Shown: positions 11,120 through 23,337 of the stretch, piece after piece | Numbering within the stretch: position 1 is the first letter of the stretch | Layout: each line of letters begins with the position of its first letter | Assembly (NCBI GenBank): GCA_002189035.1 | Contig: NEEC01000010.1 | Span: forward strand, 248,001-312,000 | Direction: 5' to 3' | DNA length: 64,000 nt | Source: Utricularia gibba | Taxonomy: Eukaryota; Streptophyta; Magnoliopsida; Lamiales; Lentibulariaceae | Made by a program: the position numbers and the translations under genes | The notes under the pieces: generated by a model | What the model was told of the DNA's origin: nothing | Database searches by the model: none | Seen by the model: the letters and a program-made list of their open reading frames with translations, nothing else

Positions 11120-13593
11120 ATGGCTTCCTACAGCCAAGAAGGTATGAACGCCAATGCGGCACTTTATACTATAACGATCATTTGCTTACAGTTTTAATGG
11201 GCTTTTCTTCTTGATTTGTAATGATTGGTCTAATGGGAACAATAACAATTCTCTGGTTTGTTTTGGGGGCCAAGATTTTTTTATTTATCATTCATTTGCA
11301 GCACCCTTTCATTTTTTAGATCATTGTATTGATGATACAAAAAAACGGAGGATGGATGGTGGGTGGTACATTCTCCGAGTCCTGTCTATTTCTTTGTTTA
11401 TTTATTTATTTTTTTTTACATTGGAAAATGTTTCCATCTAACAGGCGCAAAAGATCTTGAATTTGGTATAAATACTGAACTCCCCTCGACTGCGCCGTCG
11501 CCTCGAGCCCCAGCATTGGTGGTATCCAGTTCCAGCAAAACATTAGCAGCATCAAGTTCTGGAAAATCTCTTGTTGTCTCTAATTCTAGTAAGGCCTTAT
11601 TAGTATCGAGTTCTGGAAAAAAGTTGGATCAGTCGGGAAAGAAGAAGTATGTAAGGCAAGTGACTGGACGGCACAATGACACAGACCTCCATTTAGCATC
11701 TCAAAAGGGTGATGTTTTCGGAGTGAGGCAGATACTTGCTGAAATTGATGAGCAGATGCTTGAGACGGTGGGTGGCGCTGACTTTGATGCTGAGGTAGCA
11801 GAGATAAGAGAAGCTGTGGTGAATGATGTAAACGAACTGGGGGAGACTGCTCTTTTTGCAGCTGCTGAGAGAGGGTACAATGATGTAGTAAAGACTATTT
11901 TGCCTTATACTACGAAAGAAGGCATTAGAATAAAGAATAGGTCCGGGTTTGACCCATTGCACATCGCTGCAACTCATGGCCATCTTGGTAAACGATATTT
12001 CTCTGAATTAAGTTCCTGTGATGAAACATTTAGGGTCAAAGGAAGATGATGAAACTGGACATATCATGTTAGTTCACATTCTTAAATTGCAAAGGAACTC
12101 CAACATTCTCCAGAATTTTCTGTGCCCAACTATGCAGTTTTTTTTACGAGCTGCTTATTTTTTTCCTTCTATTATAGAGATCGTGAAGCTGCTGCTAGAG
12201 TATGATCCTATGCTCAGCAAAACTGTTGGGCATTCAAACACTACTCCTCTCATATCTGCGTCAACCAAAGGGCATCTGAAAGTTGTTCGTGAGCTACTCT
12301 CCAAGGACTCCAGTTTGATAGAGATGACAAGATCAAATGGTAAAAATGCATTGCATTTGTCTGCGCGCCAGGGTCATGTAGATGTCGTCAAGGAATTGCT
12401 GGATAGGGACCCTCAGTTAGCAAGGAGGACAGACAAGAAGGGACAAACAGCATTGCACATGGCTGTAAAAGGTGTTAGTACTGCAGTAGTCAGGCTACTT
12501 CTACAGGTAGATCCAGCCACTTTGATGCTTCCCGACAAATTTGGTAACACTGCATTGCATATAGCAACCCGGAAAAAACGAGCTGAGGTGTGTGATTTGA
12601 TTTGGCATTTCACATTTTCTTGATCATTTTGCTGTCACACATCATTGCCCTCTACTATTACAACCCTGTAATTTGTGTACTTTGGAATGATCGATCAGCA
12701 GAAGGTTTTTACTAAAGAGCACAGGGCTTTCTGTTTGTTAAGGGTAATGGTCTTTTTTGTCCTTGCAGATCGTCAATCAGCTCTTGATGCTTCGGGAGAC
12801 AAATGTAAATGCCTTGACCAGGGATCACAAAACGGCTCTTGACATAGCTGAAGGACTTCTTCTCTCTGAAGAAGCAGTTGAAGTAAAAGAGTGCTTGATC
12901 CAAAATGGAGGTCTCAGAGCCAAGGAACTGAATCAGCCTCGTGATGAGCTACGGAGAACTGTATCAGCCATCAAGAAAGATATACATACTCAGCTTGAGC
13001 AAGCCCGAAGAACGAACAAAAATGTCAATGGTATAGCAAAGGAGCTCAGAAAGCTCCACAAAGAGGGAATTAACAATGCCACAAATTCTGTCACTGTGGT
13101 AGCTGTTTTGTTCGCGACGGTTGCTTTTACCGCCATATTTACCATTCCTGGAGGCGATGATGAAAATGGAACTGCTGTTATGGCAGGCAGCCCAGCTTTC
13201 AAGATATTCTTCGTTGCCAATGCTTTGGCGCTTTTCACATCCTTGTCTGTCGTCGTTGTACAGATTACCATCGTTAGAGGTGAAATCAAATCTGAGCGAA
13301 GGGTTGTGGAGGTGATAAACAAGTTGATGTGGCTGGCTTCTGTATGCACCACACTGGCTTTCATTGCTTCATCTTACATAGTCGTAGGGCGGCATCACAA
13401 ATGGGCTGCGCTCCTGGTCAGTATAACAGGAACGTGTATTATGGCTGGGGTTCTTGGTGTCATGACTTATTATGTGCTGAAATACAGAAGGATGCGAAAA
13501 GCAAGAAAGAAAAAGAAATACTCGAGAGTTGGAACATGTTCCAGGCATCTCTCGGACACGGAATTTGAGGCTAACCCAATATATGCTATTTGA
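11120..13593 (+). CDS. Ankyrin-repeat membrane protein, ITN1/At5g02620-like (PGG domain)
   Basis: Four exons join in frame with GT-AG introns: 11120-11141, 11445-11987, 12178-12587 and 12769-13593, giving 599 residues. The start is the ATG of a 7-codon first exon (MASYSQE). Residues about 32-67 are a serine-rich run of four 9-residue repeats. From about residue 80 to 370 there are ankyrin repeats (for example NGKNALHLSARQGHVDVVKE and KKGQTALHMAVKG). A linker with RRTVSAIKKDIHTQLE follows. The C-terminal PGG domain (about 420-560) begins NNATNSVTVVAVLFATVAF and has four hydrophobic segments plus a conserved VINKLMWLA motif; the protein ends PIYAI. In Arabidopsis, ITN1 acts at the plasma membrane in salt/ABA signalling. 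The layout places this protein in that family, but its specific role is not shown. All splice sites and frames are intact. Confidence 0.92.
11516..11623 (+). repeat. 4 x 27-bp coding tandem repeat in the ankyrin gene
   Basis: Four consecutive 9-codon units encode LVVSSSSKT, LAASSSGKS, LVVSNSSKA and LLVSSSGKK. The nucleotide units have diverged at synonymous and non-synonymous sites while keeping the 27-bp period and the L-x-x-S-x-S-x-K pattern. Confidence 0.85.
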
Positions 13594-15892
13594 TCATTGG
13601 CGCAGATTTGACTGAAGGAGAGAACTAGCGGGTTTCAACTTCACTTCTGCACCAACAGACATAATTCGGACGGATGCTCTTTAAGCTTCTGTGGCAGTTA
13701 AGAAATGATATTAAATTTTTGCTTTCTAGAACTGATTTGCAGATGGATGGGGTGGTCTTATTCTAAATTTTTGTTGGGCAGTTCCCATTCTTTCAACCTG
13801 ATCTTGGATCTTGTCTACAACACGCATCCTTGGAATCTGTAAGTAAATCCACTTAGGATTTCCATTTTCCCTGTTTTCTTCTATTCCCAAACAGCTATTC
13901 TGAAAAGGTGTGATGGTTGTTAAACAACTATGAGCATTTTTTTAGTATAATGTGTGCCCTTATTCTGTGATCCAGATGCATAAGCAGTCATGGTTGGTTG
14001 AATTTGCCCGACGTTGATGCTCTGCCGTCCACACTACTCACTCAAGTGTTTCGCGTTTAATGTATCAACTCTAGATTTTTGTGTTTATGGATCGGATCCT
14101 TATGCTTTTCTCAACCAAAAAAGGGATCTTTATGGCTTATTAGTCAATATTCTTTTGATGAAATTCCGAGGGGAGAGCATGCCCCCTCGGCTTTTGTTTG
14201 TTCGTTTCTTTTTTTTTTTATTATTATTTCCAATTTGAGGATAATGGAATTAAACAAACAGCAAGCATCAATCCTGTTCTTTTATTATTTCGTGAGAAAC
14301 AAAACGAAAAAAAAAAAAATCTAAACAATCGTTCAAGAATCCTTTTTTTTTTTTATTTTGCTTAATGAATGGGTTTATTGGACAAATCAGGCTCGCGACC
14401 AACAAATTGTGGAGACTTTCTGCAATGTGCAATGGCTTCGTCGATGGAGCATTCACTCTCAGTGACGCTCCTACTTCGCCTCGGAAGCTTTAATTCATTT
14501 GAATTCATGGAAGAAGAGGAGGAGGAGGATGTTGGCAAGCATGTCCTCGGAGAGTGCGCTTAATCTCGCTGGAGATGGATCTTCGGTGACTGCTGTCCTC
14601 CAAGTTTCCATCTTTGTCCATGTTCTTGATTCTGGAAGCTATAGCAGCACCAGGTGTACAAGGAACCCCTAAACCCTAATCCCAAGTGGTTTTTTCTTGA
14701 AAATCTTAGACTTCGCCCTCGACAATGCCTCGTCTTCCATGGGCAGTTTTTAATGTTCAGGAAGAATATCTGCATCACCTTAATTGGAGATCTCGCCGGA
14801 GCAAGCGGACTTGGCTAACCATGGTTTCAAATCACCTCTCGTTGTTGAAATTAATGTGAGCACTTGTATTAATTTAAAATGCATAATAAGCATCTTTAAT
14901 TATATTCAAAAATACTAGAATTAATTGATTATTTATATTTTATATATTTAATTATATTAATTTATTTTTTTTTATATGTAAATTGTTTGCTTTAATACTA
15001 AACTTTTAGTTGAACTAACCTTAGTTCGGTTAAGATTTACTCTATTTATTATAATTAGTGTTCAAGTTATAAATTGATTTAATTTTTTTTATCATCTATG
15101 TATAATACTTCTTTTTTTTTTAATCAAAACTAAAATCAATACAAAATGCATTTTGGCTATTCAAACTATATCGTAAAATAAATGCTTTGATATTATGTTA
15201 AACTTAAGAATCCGATAAATAAAATGATCTCATGTATAAACTTCAAGTCCAAAATAAATGAGAATCACATTAGAAAAAAATTAGATTCAATAGATTATTA
15301 GTAATTTACAATCTATTATATACTTGATCATATCATGTTAATTTTTTTATATGAGATTATTTAATTTAATACTCACACTTAAGTCGAATTGGTCTTAATT
15401 CGATTAAAACTTATTTTTTTTTTGTAAATTGTGCTTGAGTTATAGATCAATCTAACTTTTTGTTTTCATAACTCAATACATCTTCATTGTTTTTTTTTTA
15501 TTTTTTCTAATCGAAACTCAAATCAGCGCACCATATCCATCTCAGCTACCTAAGCCAGGTTGCAAAGTATTCTCTCTCGATGTAGACCTGAGCACACAAC
15601 ACTGGGCAAACAAGGCCTACAACAAATCTCACCTTGGAAATGGGGGGAAGAAACTGTTTGCTGGTTCATCCCACACAAGGGGCATTGTTCTTGAGAACAT
15701 GGTGGATTATTCTTTCTTATTATATTATTCATTGTCATTTTCTAATTTCCTGGTCTTGCAGAGGTATTGAAGCTAAGCAGCCCAATTATGCTATCAGCAA
15801 ATGTACTCGTGTGCAGCTCATCAAGAATTAGAAGAAGACTGCTGCTTTTGTCCCAATGATGGTTGCTTAAGTTGCCTCTAGGAGAATGAAGG
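13594..15892. other. 3' flank of the ankyrin gene and AT-rich spacer
   Basis: The first few hundred bases are probably 3' UTR. Around 14360-14830 the base composition is gene-like and short frames occur on both strands, including MASSMEHSLSVTLLLRLGSF at 14432. None is recognised and the frames break, so at most this is a gene fragment. From 14830 to 15540 the DNA is strongly AT-rich with long T runs. 15600-15890 holds nothing recognisable. Confidence 0.4.
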
Positions 15893-16325
15893 TGTTATGT
15901 TATTAGGTTTGTGAGCATGTCATTGGTCGTGTAGAGTAAGAAAATGGTAGAAACTCAACCAGATCATTCAGAATAGGTTGAGGAATTCCAACTTTCTTCC
16001 TTCTACCTATGTTGAAAAAACAGAACCAAGTTTGTTGATTTTCAAAAACTACTGCTACCATTCCGGATGTCTTTCATATAGAACATCCTTCAAAATAGCT
16101 AGCATTAGGCCCTACATTTACGTTGGCTATTTCTTACTTCTAGTGTTGACCTTATCTTGTAGGTGGCCTTGGTTGATTATCTGGTTTGCTTCCTCAGGTG
16201 TTGTCAGCTCTATCAGGCTACTAGGTTGCATTGATGTTCCTTTTATATCCTACTTGGTGTTCATGCTATTTCCAATAGGAGTCTTGATGTTGTTGTCACT
16301 ATTGTGCCCCTTGGCATTCATCACA
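15893..16325 (-). repeat. 3' LTR of the Ty3/gypsy element
   Basis: About 433 bp, matching 22918-23337 along its whole length. Shared strings include GAGTAAGAAAA, CTTTCTACCTATGTT, CATCCTTCAAAA and TGCTATTTCCAATA. Small indels and many substitutions separate the two copies, so the insertion is old. Confidence 0.85.
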
Positions 16326-16390
16326 CTCCACTGCGATTCTGATGATCCTTTCATCCTAGGGAAATGCTCTTGCAACAACTGCAAATTTTC

Positions 16391-18460
16391 CTAGGTAGAC
16401 TCTACCGATGAGTGGCCCTTACAACGCACTAAGATTTCAAGAACATTGGTTGTGCCCCTAGTTTCCAAGACAGCTTGGGGCATCAATTCACTGGTGTGGG
16501 TGATGAGCATGGAGAAAGATTCGCCCTCTGGTGGTGCTCCGTGACATGGCTTCAATTGAGAAACATAGAAGATTGGGTGGATCTGGATTCTCGGAGGTAA
16601 TGCAATTTCATATGCTAACTCTCCAATTTTTAGGAGAATGCAGAAGGGACTTAAAAACTTGGGGTTTAATTTTGAGTACTTTGTACCTATTAGTGCCCTA
16701 TATTGTGCCGAATGAACTTGAATCCACAACTAATCATCCACATTGTAAGAGATCGGGCAATGTTTTTGACTGCAATAATTGGCCATAATTTTTTGACTTG
16801 AATGTAGGTGCTCTTTATCAAATTTTAGCACTTCATCTCGATTGTGTAATTCAATGTCCACGGTTCCAGCGTGTGGATGTCCATATACGCTCAGGAATAT
16901 TCAAGGAATGCAACTTTAGGCTCGTGGTTGCTCACTCTTGTTGCGGTAGCATGTCAATTTCGCACATACTCCTGCACCTGAAAATCTATGCCCGTCCAGA
17001 AAAAATCCCACCTGATAAGTTGTAGCATTTTTGCTACCTCTTCATGGCCATTGCCATGCACAAGTTCCATAATTCATGCTATTCTTGCAAATTATGAAGG
17101 CAAATAAACCTTGTTCTTATACTAGATTATGCCATTCTTTTTGTTCGAATTTCTACCCTTGCCATGGTCCTTATCTCGCAACATAGTAGCTGGAGTGCAA
17201 AGGTTGTTGCTGTCTCTTTCCTAAGTTGATCAAATAAATGTAAGTGTAACGTAATGATGGCCATTAGGGTTAATTCCTTATTGCATCTCCATAAAAAGGC
17301 ATCAAGAGCTGCATTTTCACAACCTCTTTTATACTCAATTGAGTAGTCATAACCCATGAGTTCGCTAATCTATTTCTACTAGAAGGGCATATGGATCTTC
17401 TGTTATAGTAGATATTGAAGGCTCTTGTGGTCAGTTTTTACATTGAATGCCATGCCCTATAGATATCCTCACCAATGTTTGATTGCACAAACCAATGCGA
17501 TGAGTTCCTTCTCATAGGTAAGTAAGAATCGATGCCTATCAACAAGTAACTGTCTGAAGTAGGTGATTGGATATTGTTCCTTGTGTAGTATTGCATCAAA
17601 TGCCTCGTTTAAAAGCATCACACTCAACCACAAATGTTTTATCAAAGTCAGGGGATGAGAGTACCGGAGCATGATTTAGTGCTAATTTGAGATCCTCAAA
17701 CTCTTTCTCGGCAATGGGATCCTAATAGAAATTATCCCTTTTGAGCATGGCTGTTAGTGGAGAGGAGAGTACTGAAATGACGGACAAATCGCCTATAGTA
17801 TCCAACCAATCCCAAGAATCCCCTTATTTCCCTCAAGTTATGTGGGTTTTTCCAAGTGATCGCTCTTCGATCTTTTTTTTTTCATCCATCGAAATTCCTT
17901 CCTTACCAATTTGATGTCCTAGATACTCTATACATTCTTGCACGAATACACACTTAGACTCTTTGATAAAGAGCTGATGTTTCGGTAAAGTTTGGAAGAT
18001 TAAATGGAGGTGTTGTTGATGCTCTTCCAAGCTGGAGCTATATACCCATATATCATTAAAAAAAAGACTGGCACAAATTTCCGCAAATAAGGTTTAAACA
18101 CAACATTCATAAGAATTTGAAAGTTTTTTGGGGCGTTTGTTAAAAGAAATGGCATCACTAAGAACTCATACTGACCCTCAGAGGCCAGAAATGCAGTCTT
18201 ATGGATAGGCTCTTCATGCATACAAATCTCATGGTAACTTGATCTTATATTCAATTTTAAAAAGATATGAGCCCTGTGTAGCTCTCTGATTAGTTCTTCT
18301 AATGTTGGGATGGGGAAGCGATGTTGTACTGTAATGGCATTCAATGGTCGATAATCCATACACAAATGCCATCTCCATTTTTCTTTGGGACAAGAATAAC
18401 TGCTGTAGCGAATGGTGAGGTGTTGTTCTATATTCATCCCTTTGCAATCAACTCTCATAC
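16391..18460 (-). pseudogene. Ty3/gypsy pol remnant: RT, RNase H, integrase
   Basis: On the minus strand, 18460-17830 carries the RT core ([36 protein letters not shown]). The catalytic FxDD region near 18050-18070 is disrupted by a frame change in a run of eight T/A bases and reads N-D instead of D-D. 17700-17100 carries RNase H (LLVDRHRFLLTYEKELIALV, DYSIEYKRG). 17090-16980 has the integrase zinc-binding region (W-D-F-F-W). 16729-16391 has the integrase C-terminus (IHPIFYVSQLKPCHG). The integrase catalytic core between them is mostly missing or unrecognisable. Multiple stops and frameshifts make it non-functional. Confidence 0.85.
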
Positions 18461-19229
18461 CTGATTTTTTTGATTTGTGTTCTCTATTTCTGTGGATATT
18501 GGTATGGTTTCCAGGCTGTTGGATTGGATCTAGCGATCAGATCGATTTTGTGATCACAGAATAATGGGGTGGTTACGCAGTGGATTCTTCAAATATTGAT
18601 CAGCGGGGGTGAGTATACATGTGGGTTGGGTGGTTTCGTGTTGAATTTACTTTCGACCCACCATTGGGGGATATTATAAATGTAAACTCACTCAATTTTT
18701 TTATGATGTAAAAACCAACGGTGTGAAATTCAAGCAGGATGGTCAAAAGGTGAGCGAAATACAATCCTCACTTTACAATACCTCACCAAACAAAAAAAAC
18801 ATTAAAAAAATATTGATTAATAGTTCTAGTACTAAAACCATGTTCAATGGTTGAAGATAATGTTCAAAAATGTATTCAACATACTGGAGTAATGACAAAG
18901 ATTACATAAAAGTCAACTACAATATCATATAACAAAAATAAAAAAGAGATATTTTGATCTTGCAGCAATAAGGAGTAATGTTGAGAATAATTAATCTATC
19001 ATATAAACAATAAATTAAGTTAATGTCTAATAATATTAGATAATTGATATATAAATATGAAAAACAATATTAGTTCATAAACATTAATCAATAGTTATCT
19101 TTTTTCCATTTCCTTTCGAGAAGGAATCACCAAAATGCATTCCTACAAAAACATAATAAAAATATAATCATTTAGTCAAAATGCTCAAATGAAAATATGA
19201 AAATGCAATCAATACACTTAGTTAATATA
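18461..19229. other. Insertion inside the Ty3 element, probable hAT non-coding end
   Basis: This DNA interrupts the normal protease-to-RT order. GGGTTGGGTGG / CGACCCACC motifs near 18620-18665 are typical of hAT subterminal regions, and a hAT transposase fragment follows to the right. Exact element ends were not found. Confidence 0.35.
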
Positions 19230-19500
19230 GTAGTTTACCATTTATCATTTCTTCATATTCCTCAACATCTTTAAATAAAACTTCCTTCATGAATCCATAG
19301 ATGTTAAGCAAACTTTGATGGTATCAATTTTGACAACAAACAAGAGCCTCTACCCTTTTAGGAATAAGGGAACTTCAATACGAATAGAGAATACAACCGC
19401 TTGTACTTAAAGTAGACTCAGATGCTACAAAAGAATTTGGAATTGCCAATATCTCTCTAGCCAACTCTTTGATCTTCTAGAGTACTCGATTGTCTATCTT
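19230..19500 (-). pseudogene. hAT transposase C-terminal (dimerisation) fragment
   Basis: The minus strand reads LAREILAIPNSFVASES near 19430-19480, followed after a few residues by a P-K-R-V-E-A-L-V-C motif. This is the conserved hAT-family C-terminal dimerisation region, which further on has V-E-E-Y-E-E. An in-frame stop interrupts the motif, and the upstream part of the transposase is cut off near 19500 where LTR-A sequence begins. Confidence 0.65.
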
Positions 19501-19507
19501 TCCTTAC

Positions 19508-20477
19508 ACTCTCTTGCAAGGAGTCATGTGATTTACCTAATGTTGTTGCTTCTTGGATAAACGAGAAGATAAGAGGTCTAGCCTTCGTTACTCTCATGAT
19601 CGAATTGTACACATCTGCCCAAATGTTGTCAATGATCCAATAAGTCTAGATACAAGGACACTATATATATATTCATTGATCTTGAAGTATGACCGCAGAA
19701 AAAACGTTGTCCCCTTTGAACCAAAAAAGTGTGAGTTGGTGCTTTCCACCTTATTCCTCTTCAAAACTCATCAGTAGTGATAAGCTAACCATGAATCCTG
19801 AATAAAGGACTGTTATAGAAAAATTGTAACATAATTACTTTGAGATATACGAAACCCAATTAGATTCAAAAAAGTAGAGATTAACTAAAAAACGTAAAGA
19901 TGGAAGTCTCACAACCCAAAAATAGGGCTTTTTTAGCCGTGAACGCAATACAAAACAGGAATACAAAAACAAAGTTTTAAAGAGAAGTTAGAGGAAAATC
20001 CTCTAAAGAGATATACAAAGTCTAACTAAAATTGGAATTGAAACTGAAACTAAAAACTCGTTCTGTCTGGGTTTTTTTTGTCCCTCTGATCTTTTTGTGA
20101 TCTTGAGTGACTTGCAATGGATTTCCTACTCTGACACTGGTATACTAATGATTTTTTTTTTGTCAAAAACTCTCATGTACCGTACATTAAGGCTCATTAT
20201 TAAGTACCTATGATCTTCCAGAAATCAAGAGAATGTCACTTCGAGAAGATGTATTTTGTCGTCTTCTGCTTCTTTTCTCCTCTTTCTGTCACGTGTTCAC
20301 CTTTGACAAAACTTAAGTAAAACTAAACCAAAACATTAGATAAAATACATAAATTAAAATAATTACCCTCATTTAGATAAAATCTAAAAAATTATATTAT
20401 AGACTTTTAACTAAATAATTTTAATTACATTTAGGTATAAAAATGACCTAAAAGATGTAACAAAATGACACATAACG
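19508..20477 (+). repeat. LTR-A family copy, 5'-truncated
   Basis: It matches the right-hand two-thirds of the intact LTR-A at 21311-22619. Shared strings are ACTCTC near the left edge, CATGTGATT, CGAATTGTAC, GAGTTGGTGCT, CACCTTATTCCTCTTC / CACCTTGCTCTTCATC and GTTATAGAAA, with an end of GACACATAACG versus GACACTTAACA. The family's first part is missing, and a hAT fragment abuts its left side. Confidence 0.6.
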
Positions 20478-20482
20478 ATGGA

Positions 20483-22900
20483 GGTTGATGGTGAACTGAT
20501 AATTCGCAAAGTCCTAGGAAGGGGAGTGATTCCGCATATGCCACTATGGGCATTTCAAGCTTATGTGCCACAAGATTCCCACAAAAAACTATGAGTACTC
20601 CCTGAATCTATCAAGAACAAAAGGGGTTGGCCTCTCATACTTACTTCTACAAGAATCAGTTGTTCCTAGAAGATCAGTTCAATTGCCCTAGCAATGATTG
20701 ATAGTAGAATTTCTTCCTTTGCTTCATCGTCATTTTTCATGAACTTGATTAAGGCCAATTTCTTACATTTATGTCCAGGGAAAAATCTTTTGTTGTAATG
20801 GAAATAGAGGTTTTTAGCCTTCCTCTCTTGAAACTCTTTTTGAGGTAATCGCTTAACAGGTGTAGAGCGTTTATTACCCGAAGGTTATTTTCCATCAGAT
20901 TGATCCCTTTTAACTTCTAGGTTTTCTCTGTCTTCTTGTACCCTCCTCTCTTTTTTCAATTGTTGTCGTTGTTGTTGCTGATTGCAAGACTCATGACTTT
21001 CTTTGTGGTTAGGGGGTTTTGTAGCATGATTAATGCCAAGATTTAGGGTTTTGTACCCTAAATCAGCATTTCATATTTCGGATGTAGATTTTTATTCTAA
21101 GAGCAATTGCTTTGAAAAGATGATTATAGTCCTCTTAATCCTTATCCATCTTCAGATGAGTCAAACGTTTGAGTGCTGAACCTCAATGTTGCTCGTCCAA
21201 ATTAAGCTTGGGTTGTCTCTTTTGAGCCTCATAAATCAGATTTGTGCAATGCCATCTAATTGTGCCGCTACTACTTGTAGTTTATCATCTTCTGAGGTTT
21301 GGCGATACTCTATTGCGTGTTGTTTCCTCAAAAAATTTTAAATATGTAAAACGTAAAAACAAAAGAGCATAGTACGAATATCGATCTTAGGGAGTTGAGT
21401 TTTGCGAAAAGTGTTTTATAGAAAACTTTCACAAATTGTCACAAATTGTCACAGATTTCACAAATTGACACAGAAAAGGGTTTTTGAGGTAAAAGAAATA
21501 AAGATACAACCTAAGTAATTGACCTTGACTAAGAGTTGTAGTTCCTTGGAAATGGACTCTATTTTCTCCTTTCGTCTATCCTTGTCTCGGCTTTCACTGA
21601 TTCCTTCCAAATAGCTGGTTATACGAGCAAGGAATAGCCTACTCTCTCTTACACTCTGATTGACAAAGAGGTACGGGAATAGCCTCATGTGATTCCCCCT
21701 TGGACGATTGAGAAGACAAAAGGATTGCCGTTGATTGCCTTCAAAACCGAATTGTACGCAAAGTGTGTCCAGCTATTGCCAATGACTAGTGGCATGCATG
21801 AGGTCACTATCTGTCCACTGTCACGGTACCTTTGCCACAAACAATTCGCTACTTCCCTCGAACTGATAGAGTTGGAGTTGGTGCTCTTCACCTTGCTCTT
21901 CATCAAAATCTGCGAGGAGTGGCCTACTACTCATGGACCATGATTAAGAGTCGTTATAGAAAGACTACAACAAGACGCGTGGAAGTATGCAAAATCCGGA
22001 GTAAATTCAACGAAGAACCAAGTTTAATGCTCAAGATTTGGAAAAAAACTTCATCTATAAATTTAATGCTTAGAAACTAAGAGAGTTTAGCCATAAAGGG
22101 CTATGAAAACAGAAACGAAAATGAAAGCTAGGGCGTTTTTCCTCCTTGGAGGAGAGGAAGATCTCAAAAGTTTGAAAATGAAAAGGTTTGAAATAGATAG
22201 TTCCAAGTTGGTTTTATCTCACTCCCCATGTGCGTTAACTCTTTCTGGTATTCTTTCCATCATTCTTTCTGTCTTGCGTGCGTCACCAGCTTTCCTTTGC
22301 ATGTAAGTTAGCACCCAATCATTGTTCCACCCGTAAGTTAGGGGCCTTGACTAGTCTCAGTCTTCTGCCCATAATTGTTTCAAGTCGCGTGCAAGGCACA
22401 AAATGTCAATGTCTGATCTCCTGCAATACTCCACGACTACTTCCTGACATATCTCAATCAAAGTGCATAAAAAAAAACAAAGAAAATATATACAAAATAG
22501 AAAATAAGATTTTTCTAAGGAAATAGAATATTTATCAATATAAATTCTAAATTGGGTGACTTAACATAGAATTAATACATAATAATACTTAATAAATAAC
22601 TAGAAAATGACACTTAACATACTCAAAGACGTGTTCGCAATGATTAATCCATTCCAGTGGGTCAGGCATACTGTTGAACTTGGGAATCTCCAATTCCATT
22701 GTTTAAATGGCTCTCCTTGTGGTTCCTTTCATTGTCTCTGAACAACATATCAATTGTTGCTTGCTGCTAGTACTTGCAGATTCTACAACATTGTGTTTTG
22801 AGTTCTCAAAGCATTTTTCCATGTCATTTAAACGCTGATCTATTTCATGTTGCATCTGTTTCGGGACATTCATCATCTCTTCCATCTGTGAGATTGAGGT
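20483..22900 (-). pseudogene. Ty3/gypsy gag and protease remnant, split by an LTR
   Basis: Minus-strand 22885-22625 encodes a gag start (MEEMMNVPKQMQHEIDQRL) and, next to the break, P-L-E-W-I-N-H-C-E. On the other side of the inserted LTR (below 21311) the gag frame continues with E-Y-R-Q-T-S-E-D-D-K-L. Further left is a zinc-knuckle-like P-G-H-K-C-K-K near 20775 and the protease active site L-I-D-S-G-S-T-H near 20580. Removing the LTR and one 5-bp repeat keeps the frame. Stops elsewhere show the gene is dead. Confidence 0.75.
21311..22619 (+). repeat. LTR-A family solo LTR with perfect target duplication
   Basis: It starts TATTGCGTGTTGTTTCCTC and ends GACACTTAACA. TACTC lies immediately before (21306-21310) and after (22620-22624). 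It interrupts the gag frame of the Ty3 element. Related copies are at 19508-20477, 27739-28718 (inverted), 49630-52214 and the right edge of the window. A short ACAAATTGTC tandem lies near 21430. No retrotransposon genes are attached, so it is a solo LTR formed by LTR-LTR recombination. Confidence 0.85.
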
Positions 22901-22902
22901 TT

Positions 22903-22914
22903 GCTCTTATACCA
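22903..22914 (-). other. Primer-binding site of the Ty3/gypsy element
   Basis: The minus strand reads TGGTATAAGAGC three bases inside the 5' LTR. The usual plant initiator-Met tRNA complement is TGGTATCAGAGC, a single mismatch. This fixes the element's orientation and the inner LTR edge. Confidence 0.8.
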
Positions 22915-22917
22915 AGT

Positions 22918-23337
22918 TGTTATGTTGTAGGGTTTGAGAGCGTGTCACTGGTTGCGTAGAGTAAGAAAAGAGTGAAAACTCAACTAGATCATCCTGAATG
23001 AGTTGAGGAATTCTGATTTTCTTCTTTCTACCTATGTTAAAAAAAGAGAACAAAATCTGTTGATTTTAAAAAACTACTCCTATCGTTCCAAATATCTTTC
23101 ATGTAGAGCATCCTTCAAAAGAGGTAGCATTAGGCGTTGACTATTTCTTCCTCCTATTGTATACTTTGTATTGTTGGTGGTATTAGTTGCTTATCTGGTC
23201 TTCTTCCTTAGGTGTTGTCGCTCTGCAGGGTTGCTAGGCTGCAATGCTGTCTCTTCTTTTTCCTTCTTTGTGTTTATGCTATTTCCAATAAGAGTCCTAA
23301 TGTTGTTGTTACTATTGTGCCCTTGGCGTTAATCACA
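22918..23337 (-). repeat. 5' LTR of the Ty3/gypsy element
   Basis: About 420 bp, partner of 15893-16325. Its inner edge is fixed by the primer-binding site and its outer edge by loss of similarity just after ATCACA. Confidence 0.85.

Larger units (their letters stand above)
15893..23337 (-). mobile_element. Degenerate Ty3/gypsy LTR retrotransposon with nested insertions
   Basis: Two similar direct repeats (15893-16325 and 22918-23337) both start TGTTATGTT and end in ATCACA, giving TG...CA ends on either strand. Next to the right-hand repeat on the minus strand is TGGTATAAGAGC, one base from the usual plant tRNA-iMet primer site. Reading leftwards come gag, a zinc-knuckle/protease region, reverse transcriptase, RNase H and integrase relics. 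Flanking 5-mers GAAGG (left) and AAAGG (right, one base beyond the LTR) may be an aged target duplication. Two LTR-A copies and a hAT fragment lie inside. All genes are broken. Confidence 0.85.

Noticed and set aside
12018-12623. Separate 201-codon plus-strand frame in the ankyrin gene
   Set aside because: Its first 50 codons are intron read-through; the rest is exon 3 of the ankyrin gene, joined by clear splice sites.
15893-23337. A caulimovirus-type (pararetrovirus) insertion
   Set aside because: LTRs, an iMet primer site and an integrase C-terminus are present and no movement protein is seen, so it is a Ty3/gypsy retrotransposon.
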